Shown: positions 57,357 through 64,000 of the stretch, one piece after another
Position numbering within the stretch: position 1 is the first letter of the stretch
How the letters are laid out: every line of letters begins with the position of its first letter
Source: Berberis thunbergii
Lineage: Eukaryota > Streptophyta > Magnoliopsida > Ranunculales > Berberidaceae
Reading direction: 5' to 3'
NCBI GenBank assembly: GCA_003290165.1
Contig: QNQO01000197.1
Span: 638,501 to 702,500 of the forward strand
DNA length: 64,000 bases
Translations under genes and position numbers: made by a program
The notes under the pieces: model-generated
Told to the model about the DNA's origin: nothing
Seen by the model: only the letters and a program-made list of their open reading frames with translations
Database searches by the model: none

Positions 57357-59028
57357 CACACAACTTAGTACCCTGCTTTGTGATTTGTAGTATAGAATAA
57401 GTAGGGATCGTTCTAGACCGGGGATTAGAGGGCTTGTTAATTACACTAATAATAATTAAAAGACAACTAACAACCTAATTAATTAAATAAAAGGGGATTT
57501 GATTATCTAATTTAAATTATGAAAATAACTACGAAAATTAATGTAAAGATAATAAACTAAAGAGATGAGAAATTAGCTAAGGGTGGGTTTTATCTCCACA
57601 CACCAAACACATGCTTATAAATTAATCTTCAATAATCACTTGCTACCTCGTGAGAGACAATGCTCAAGACTAACCGTGACCGCACTGCATTAATCTTATT
57701 ATTTTCCCAAGTTCGTTGAATTAAACTAAGCGTCGCTTTCAAACTATTCTTATCATGCTATCTAAACAGGAATCGCAAGTTAAATAGAAATCTAAGATCA
57801 TTAAGTTTTGTGGAAAATATGAACATTGACTAGGCAATCACAAGTATGATCAGCATCTTGTTCTTGCCTAGGTTTTGACTTAACCTTACCAACGTTCCTT
57901 GGTATTTACTACTTGTGAGTATAGAATCATAACAATTAGGTGAAACTCTCCTATACTCTAGCCCCAAATCCTAGCATGCTTACTAAGTTGGCCACCTTAA
58001 CAAACATACAAAGAAAAGTTTTCTATAAAGCAGTTAAGCAAAACACAATCACTAATAGCAAGGAAGACTAAATTCAATTAATTTATAAAGCACATGTTCG
58101 GGGCTTCGAATCCACCCCTAACTAAGAGGAGTTTAGCTAGACATATTAATTATGTTCAAACAATAATCCATAATCAATAATCAAACTAAAATTAAAAGAA
58201 AGAGATGTTTAGAGATGAAAACAAAACGCTGATTCTTGGTGGTACTGAGTGGAACTAGGGTGCGAATAGCGTGAAATCCCTTCACCCTCCTTGCTCATTT
58301 CACGAGCTGCTCCTTCCTGCTTCCTCAGTTCCTTTCGTTCTGCTTCAGCTCCTTTCTCCAGTTAGAAGAAGATGCGAGTGAGGGGATGACGGTGTTCGAC
58401 AATCAGGGGCAGAGAGAAAGGATTTAGACGAGGATGTCGGTGTGAGGAGGTTCTGATGGTGACGGCGATAAGGGAGTCAGGCAAGAGAGAGATGCAGACG
58501 GTGAAGATGGCGAAGACAGGGGACAGCGAGAGAGACTGTGGCGAGATGATGGAAGAAGGGACTGTGGTTGTAAGGAGGAGAAGATGAATAGGGTCCTACG
58601 ATGGCGGGTTGCGGCTGTACGAGGGTTAGGGCTTGTTGTGGAGGCTGTGGATGGGATGGATTGCGTTCAGGACGATGGATATGGATGGTTGGTTACGACG
58701 GCTAGGGTTTGTGCGAGTATGATCAGGGAGGTAAAAAGGAGATGATGGAGGCGGTGGACCAATGCTATTGCTCGATGGGTGGGTTCTTTTCTCCAAGCCA
58801 GGTATGTCCCCTTTTTATTCTTGTTTTCTTCTTTTTGTGGTTTCCTTGCTTGTGTGAAGTCCTTGTGCAATTAGTATCCTAAATTGCCAATTTGCTTCTA
58901 TTTTAAAGTATTGTAATTGGAAACCTACACAAACATGAAAATGGCAATTAGTACCATAATTAACAAATTATAGCTAATAATACATATAGAAATATGGTAC
59001 TAAAAATAGCATAATTATGCCCCTATCA
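57357..59028 (-). mobile_element. LTR-like insertion splitting the Tat polymerase and RNase H regions
   Basis: Removing this stretch joins LALAMGA (about 59,050) to YFQAHSIRVLT (about 57,350), a continuous pol reading. On the minus strand it begins TGATAGGGGCATAATTATGC at 59,028. Near its other end it has GAACGATCCCTACTTATTC, resembling the 3' module of TGAT-type solo LTRs. No coding domain is visible. The left boundary and target duplication are unresolved. It is not clearly the same family as solo LTRs 1-3. Confidence 0.55.
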
Positions 59029-59035
59029 ATGCGCC

Positions 59036-60068
59036 CATTGCAAGAGCCAAATTTTCCAGGTCTGGATAGTGTGTTTCCGTTTCTACAAAGGTTTTGTTGG
59101 TGTAATACACTGGTATTTGGGTCCCTCGATCGTCTCGCACGAGGGCTGAATTGACAGCGTGCCTGAAAATAGACAAATATAAGTAGAGTGTTTCCCTTGT
59201 CGCGGTTTGGAGAGTAGCTCTGGACTTCCCATGTACGCTTTCAGACTCTTAAATGCTTGTTCACACTATTCATTCCAAAAGAATCCATTTCTCCCTCTTA
59301 GTATCTTAAAGAAAGGAAGGCATTTGTCGGATGACTTCGATATAAATATGTTGAGGGCTGCTACCTTCCCAGTCAGTTCTGAACATCTCTGATGTTGGGG
59401 GGGGGGGAGGGGGGGCTTTCATGTCTAGAAGGGCCTGAATTTGTTTCGGGTCGGCTTCGATTCCCCTTTTGTTCACTATATAGCCTAGGAATTTTCCAGA
59501 CTCGACTTCGAACATGCACTTTTGCGGGTTGAGCTTCATGTGTTATTTCCTTAGTTGGTTGAACGCTTCGGTGAGATCACGCATGTGGTCGAGGCTGCAG
59601 AGGCTTTTGACCATCATGTCGTTTATGTAGACCTCCATGTTTCAACCAATCTGTTCCTTTAACATTCGGTTGACCAGTCGTTGGTATGTAGTGTTTGCAT
59701 TTTTTAAGCCAAATGGCATTACCCTATAGTAGTATATCCCCCTTTCCGTCACAAAAAAAGTTTTCCCTTGATCTAAGGGTGCATCAATATTTGATTGTAG
59801 CTTAAATAGGTGTCCATAAAGCTGAATAAGTTGTGCCTGAAAGTGGCGTCTACGATCTGATCGATGTGGAGGAGTGGGAAGTTGTCCTTTGAGCATGATT
59901 TGTTCAGATTCGTGTAATCCACACATGCTCTCCATTTCCCATTCTTTTTTTACAAGGACGGTGTTCACCAGCCAGTCCGGGTATCGTGCTTCCTTAATCA
60001 TGCCCACGTTGAGTAAACGTTGTACCTCCTCATTTATGATCGTGTTGCTTTCAAGCGCCACAAGTCTT
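59036..60068 (-). pseudogene. Tat reverse transcriptase remnant (YIND active site)
   Basis: On the minus strand: IINEEVQRLLNVGMIKEARY, then PDWLVNTVLVKK, YYRVMPFGLKNANTTYQRLV, and VYINDMMVKS. The first Asp of the usual YxDD is Asn. MKLNPQKCMFEVESGKFLGY and GIEADPKQIQALLDMKAP follow. The frame then meets a C/G homopolymer (59,396-59,416) and is lost. RT in this state cannot be active. Confidence 0.88.
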
Positions 60069-60468
60069 TTTTCGATCTAACAGTTTTCCTTGAAGGGTCC
60101 ACCTCTAAGCAATGGGTGATTATTGACGGGTCGATCACCACCATGTACTACATGGTCCAGGCGCAGATGAACTAGTTATGTTGTAGTAGCTCCGTGAGTT
60201 GCTTTACCAATTCTTCACTCAAGCGAGAACCGATCTGGATAGCCTTGCTGTTGAGAGGGTTGTCAAGGTAGATCATAACGATCTCTTCTTCCGGTTGTCC
60301 GGCATGGGACCTGCGTCAAAAGCTTACTGGGGCCTCGTTGTACAATGTCGGTTGTTCTCTTCCTATGTTTCGGGTAGAACAGAGGATCATCTTAGCCGCT
60401 GGGCTAGTCACTGGTTGAAGATCGTTAGGTGGCAGTGTCATCATGTACTGGCATTCCCTGGTAGCTAT

Positions 60469-61167
60469 CTAGTCGCCTCTCAACGTACCAACCTCTTGTT
60501 TCATTGGATACTTAACACACTGGTGTAGAGTGGAGACTGCCACTCCCATCTGGTATATCCAAGGTATCCCTAGGACCAGATTATACGTCGAAGGCGCGTC
60601 AATCAATATGAATTCTTGAAACAGAGTTTTCTGAGCTGGCTCCTCTCTTGTTGTCGTCAGTTTTATCTTTCCCACGGGGAACCGTCTTTAGCCACTGAAG
60701 TCGATCATTGGACGATTATCAGGGGTCAATGTTGTCTCCTTTTAGTTGCATGTTGTGGAATGTATAGAGAAATAGGACATTCATCGAGCTCCCTGTGTCT
60801 ACCAAGGACCTCATTACTTTTCAGTTTGCAGGGAAATTGTTAGCACCAAGGCGTCATTGTGCGGGAGTTGTATGCCCAGGAGGTCTTTTTTCGTAAATAC
60901 TAGTGGCACAGAGGGGTCTTGCTTCTGATCTTGTGGTACCAGCTGCCCATCACGTATCGCTTGGATCCTTATACTTCGAAAATCTCTTTTCCTAGACCTG
61001 TTGAATAGTTCTGACTTGGAATGGGCTCCATAAAGCACGCATATCCTGTTGACCGATTGCTCCCTGGGTTCGGCTTTGCTTCGGGTTGCCCGTTCTTCGC
61101 CTAGGACAATGAAGCTTTGCGCTTCCATTATTAAGTCTGCCATGCTCACCGGAGGGTCCAATGTCAT
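60469..61167 (-). pseudogene. Tat gag C-terminus and protease remnant
   Basis: On the minus strand: ADLIMEAQSFIVLGEERATR (gag end), VFTKKDLLGIQLPHNDALVL leading into the protease domain, then MGKIKLTTTREEPAQKTLFQ, APSTYNLVLGIPWIYQM and VGTLRGD. The DSG-type active site between them is obscured by a frameshift (60,700-60,810). Family: aspartic protease of Ty3/gypsy. Confidence 0.75.
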
Positions 61168-61182
61168 AAAGTTGTAAAACTC

Positions 61183-61530
61183 TCATTTCCTTCGGCCATT
61201 AATGAAGGTTGAGACGGCTGTTGTGTCGTTGCATACGTTGACGGTGGTTAACTCACTGTTAAAGCGGGTCAGATATGCCTTTAGAGTCTCTTCGGGCCTT
61301 TGTTTCATTGATTTGAGCATCTTCATCATTGACAAAGTCTGGCGTATGAAAAGTGATCGTGGATCTGACTCGGGGTCCATTGGTGTTGTCACTGTTCCGA
61401 GAGCGCCAACTTGATGCTCATGTGTTTCCCACGTTATCGAAGGTGATGAAGCAGCGTCAGGCTGAGCGCTTGACGCTACCCCTTGTTTTCCCTTATTGCA
61501 TGATCTAATCACCATCTCTCTGTGTTTCAA
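61183..61530 (-). pseudogene. Tat gag N-terminal part
   Basis: A 115-codon frame on the minus strand includes QTLSMMKMLKSMKQRPEETL, KAYLTRFNSELTTV and NDTTAVSTFINGRRK, the Retrotrans_gag-like helical region (LKQRPEESLRDYLTRF type). The upstream part, MKHREMVIRSCNKGKQG, is poorly conserved. It is probably shortened compared with intact Tat gag by an internal deletion. Confidence 0.7.
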
Positions 61531-61565
61531 AGGGAGACGATGTTAGTAAAAGGTTAGGAACTTTG

Positions 61566-61589
61566 TCATTCCCACAGACGACGCCAAAC
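61566..61589 (-). other. Tat primer-binding site
   Basis: The minus strand reads TTTGGCGTCGTCTGTGGGAA directly after the LTR end CTACATCA. TGGCGCCGTCTGTGGGAA-type sites are typical of this branch of plant Ty3/gypsy; one base (GTC for GCC) differs. Confidence 0.7.
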
Positions 61590-62252
61590 TGATGTAGTTG
61601 TTTTTTCGCTCTCTGATTTGAGCTAATCTTGCTTACCTGCTGACTTGCACAAGTAACGTGCGTGAACCACGGGCCACCATTGTGGTGGCCGATGGCACTC
61701 CAATGCTAAAGTCAGACAAGGATCTAAGGAAGGTGTTATGCTGTAAATAAGGAATTTGTAGTGTACCTTAGCTTACCAACCTCATGTCTTATTTATAGTG
61801 CGGGAATCCTGGTTCGACCAGGCCATCGATGGCGTAGTTTAGGAAGGTGATCTTTTTGGAGATCCTTCTCTAATTAGGAGTCATGCTATAGTAGGAAAGT
61901 TTCTTGTTAGCCCTGTGCTCCTAGATACACGGGAGATAGTTCCTTATCTGAGGGTATTCCGTAAAACGAAGTTTTCCTGTGTGATATGTACTTTGGTATA
62001 GAGAGCTACTGTAGTTGCATGTTCGAAGCTGATTCTCAAGATACTTACCTTATTAGGGCTTACAAGTATTGAGGATAGTTGTGAGACATATGAGCCCAGC
62101 AGGCTGTAAGAGTTCGGGTCCATCTGGCGGACTGCATTGGACGGACAAACTGCTTGGGCTAAATCAGTAACGGAATGATGTTGGGGCTCGTAATTCCTCG
62201 AGATCATCATGACACGTGTATGGCACAGAGATGTGACCATTTTGGTGTATCA
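61590..62252 (-). mobile_element. Tat element 5' LTR (663 bp)
   Basis: The minus strand runs from TGATACACCAAAATGGTC (62,252) to AACAACTACATCA (61,590), a canonical TGAT...ATCA LTR. It contains TTATTTATAG as a likely TATA core. It aligns with the left LTR with many substitutions and a few short gaps, indicating considerable age. Confidence 0.85.
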
Positions 62253-62897
62253 TTATATTGCATAAACCTTAACTAAAGTAACCTATTAACTTTAGGAACC
62301 ATGTCATAAATAAGTTGAATCTCACAGGGCTAATAAAATTTATTGTTGTGAATTATATAAAATGTAACAACCTTCAACAAAATAGGTCTTATAAAATAAT
62401 CAGGCCTAATTGAATAATAAAACAGTAACAGGCCAGTAATTAAAACTGGTCCAAAAGGCCTGAAGCGGATCAGTGGATCGAACCCAATCCGGTTGCAACA
62501 GCAGCAGACCTAATAAATCAGGCCCAAAAGAATATATGTTTTAAACCACTAAAATGGACCAAATCCGTTATAGCCCATTACACATTATCTTTGGTTGTAA
62601 TGGACCAAACCCATTGTAATCCAATTTCAATAACCCTTAATGGCTTCGTCTTCTTTTTCATAACTACTATTTCACAATAGACAGAGAGAAAATGAAGAAA
62701 TAAAAAAATGACGATGGCGAGAAGGGAGGTCAAAGGGGTTATTGTCAGCCGCTAAATACGACGTTGGCAACTTGTCGACCAGATCCCGCTGTAAAGGACA
62801 ACAGGTAAGTATTATATTCCAAAATTATCCATTCATGATTTCATCATAACTTTTCATAATCTTAGAAACTAATAGATCAAACCCAAATCTGTGATAT
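62253..62897 (-). other. copia-C 5' leader, LTR-side part
   Basis: Non-coding DNA between the Tat element and the copia-C primer-binding site, rich in AGGCC/GGCCT phrases (62,380-62,530). It contains no recognisable gene. With 50,640-51,255 it makes an unusually long leader of about 1.26 kb, which may hide another insertion. Confidence 0.4.
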
Positions 62898-62910
62898 TGG
62901 CTCCGATACC
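62898..62910 (-). other. copia-C primer-binding site
   Basis: The plus strand reads GGCTCCGATACCAA next to TGTTAGATTTC, so the minus strand reads TTGGTATCGGAGCC after the LTR. It is close to the initiator-Met tRNA complement. Confidence 0.7.
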
Positions 62911-63148
62911 AATGTTAGATTTCATCATAATTCGAAAGGTAAACAACATAAATGTATTGTGACCGAAGACTTACTCGGATTCATAATTTGCAATTGTGTA
63001 TAGGTAAGTCCAAAGATGTAGTTTCTCTTCTAGCCCTTTTCTTTCTGTGCTCTTGTGATTTAGAAGAACAACCAACCACAGACAGAGAAAGGACTGCCTC
63101 TTTTGTATTCCTTCAATTAACTGCTTCCATCAAGCAGTTAGTCTAACC
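62911..63148 (-). mobile_element. copia-C 5' LTR, visible part
   Basis: Matches 45,322-45,565 from TGTTAGATTTCATCATAA to CAAGCAGTTAGTCTAACC. It is then interrupted by hAT-like element E and not resumed before the window ends. On the minus strand it is the 3' end of the 5' LTR. Confidence 0.75.
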
Positions 63149-64000
63149 TAGGGCTGGGCTGATCCGGTTAACCGGCCCTAATTTCCAAAACTGAAGACCT
63201 GACCGGGCTTTAAAATTTTGAATTTTAGCGAACCAAACCTGGACCGGATGAGGCTAGTTAACCGGGTCCCGGTTTACCGATATTTCGGATCGGTCCAATC
63301 CCTTTTTTAGCCTTTTTTTTTCCTTTTCCCCCTTTCCCTCACTCTCCCTCGCCCCTCCATTTTTATCTACAATCTACAACAAACAACAACAAACAACAAA
63401 AACGACGACAACTGGCCTCGCCACCGCTTGCCTCCGCCACTGCCACCACCCTTATCTTTTTATCCTCTCTTTCCCCCACCCTCTTTTTTTTATTTACTTC
63501 CTTCTTCCTTTTATCTGTTCTCTAAGCAAACAATTCAACAACCATATTAGTCCTACAAAATACATTTAAAATCCTTCAAAATCAAATTAAAAAAAAACAT
63601 ATAAAGTTGAAAACCATTGTTTTCTCATTTGAAAAACTTGAAAAATAAGAAAACAGATAAAGTTGAAAACCATTATTTTCTCATATTAGTCAGGATATCC
63701 ATTGTTTGAGGTTTGATCGATTTGTAATAAAGTTGAAAAATAGATCATGTTTGAGGTTTGATCGGTTTGTAATTAAGGTATCCATTGTTTACTCCCTATG
63801 CTCCTCACCTTCTCCATGGAGATGTAACAGCCATGTGAGCAACAACAAAGGTGGTGGAGTTCGAAATCAGCGGCGACCAATGAGGCGCCACAGTGAGTTT
63901 CCCAATTGAAGTTGTTCGTCGATGCACTCACCATCACCCTGCCAATTGTATGGGGTCTCGTGTCGTGTTGGGGTTGTGACTTAGTTTCTTTCTATCTCTA
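63149..64000. mobile_element. hAT-like element E, right end outside the window
   Basis: Begins TAGGGCTGGGCTGATCCGG after GTCTAACC. The empty site in the other copia-C LTR (about 45,553) reads GTGTAACCTCC. It has the family's subterminal CCGGTTAACCGG, GGACCGGATGAGG and CGGATCGGTCC motifs. A direct repeat of about 60 bp containing ATAAAGTTGAAAA and GAGGTTTGATCG lies at 63,600-63,780. The closing inverted end is not seen, so the element probably continues past 64,000. Frames at 63,706-63,909 are not recognised. Confidence 0.6.

Larger units (their letters stand above)
51256..62252 (-). mobile_element. Tat-type Ty3/gypsy element, about 11 kb, inserted in copia-C leader
   Basis: Bounded by two direct LTRs (about 51,256-51,930 and 61,590-62,252). 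The minus-strand order is LTR, primer-binding site, gag, protease, reverse transcriptase, RNase H, integrase, tandem repeats, antisense ORF, polypurine tract, LTR. A long 3' region with an antisense ORF is characteristic of the Tat lineage (Retand, Grande and similar; knowledge). It is inactive, with many stops and at least two catalytic substitutions. The target duplication could not be fixed (TTATA follows the right LTR; no clear match on the left). Confidence 0.85.

Overview
This 64 kb window is plant nuclear DNA, most likely from a eudicot. It is AT-rich and has GT-AG introns. It holds an intronless pentatricopeptide-repeat (PPR) gene, a nine-exon cellulose-synthase-like A gene, and dense LTR retrotransposons and MITEs. 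Nothing bacterial, organellar or viral was recognised. No tRNA, rRNA or CRISPR was seen.

Genic half (1-29,700). Only two protein genes can be defended in full. One is a minus-strand mitochondrial-type PPR gene (CDS 12,649-13,842, with an intron in its 5' UTR). The other is a minus-strand CSLA mannan synthase gene (21,755-25,036). Its nine exons were joined by hand into 542 codons with every phase matching. The rest is intergenic DNA full of small non-autonomous DNA transposons. Several have boundaries fixed to the base by target-site duplications (TSDs): hAT-like elements with 8-bp TSDs at 5,408, 14,465, 17,605 and 25,940, and Tourist-like elements with TAA-type TSDs at 15,638 and 27,209. Two long foldback elements (1,446 and 19,898) belong to one family.

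Retrotransposon half (29,700-64,000). This is a nest of elements.
(a) Copia-A is a plus-strand Ty1/copia element of about 157-bp LTRs (LTR 32,857-34,257, internal region to about 45,106, LTR 45,107-45,262). Its left LTR is shared with the 3' part of a second copy, copia-B (29,746-32,856).
(b) A minus-strand Ty3/gypsy element (gypsy-1) sits in copia-A between copies of the TSD CACAT. The gypsy/copia junction was then amplified into three tandem units of about 1.97 kb (37,477-43,391).
(c) Copia-C is a minus-strand Ty1/copia element (LTRs at 45,322 and 62,911).
(d) A minus-strand Tat-type gypsy element of about 11 kb (51,256-62,252) sits in the copia-C leader. It carries an antisense ORF with its own TATA box and intron, and a tandem array of about 180-bp units in its 3' region.
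(e) Three solo LTRs of one family (30,015; 32,930; 49,025) have each landed in copia DNA.

All polyproteins are broken by stops and frameshifts. Several catalytic residues are lost: NIG for the gypsy-1 protease DTG, YIND for the Tat reverse transcriptase YxDD, and GMG for the Tat integrase GMD. The most unusual structures are the chimeric gypsy/copia triplication, the inverted LTR end of gypsy-1, and the spliced antisense gene plus young satellite array in the Tat element.
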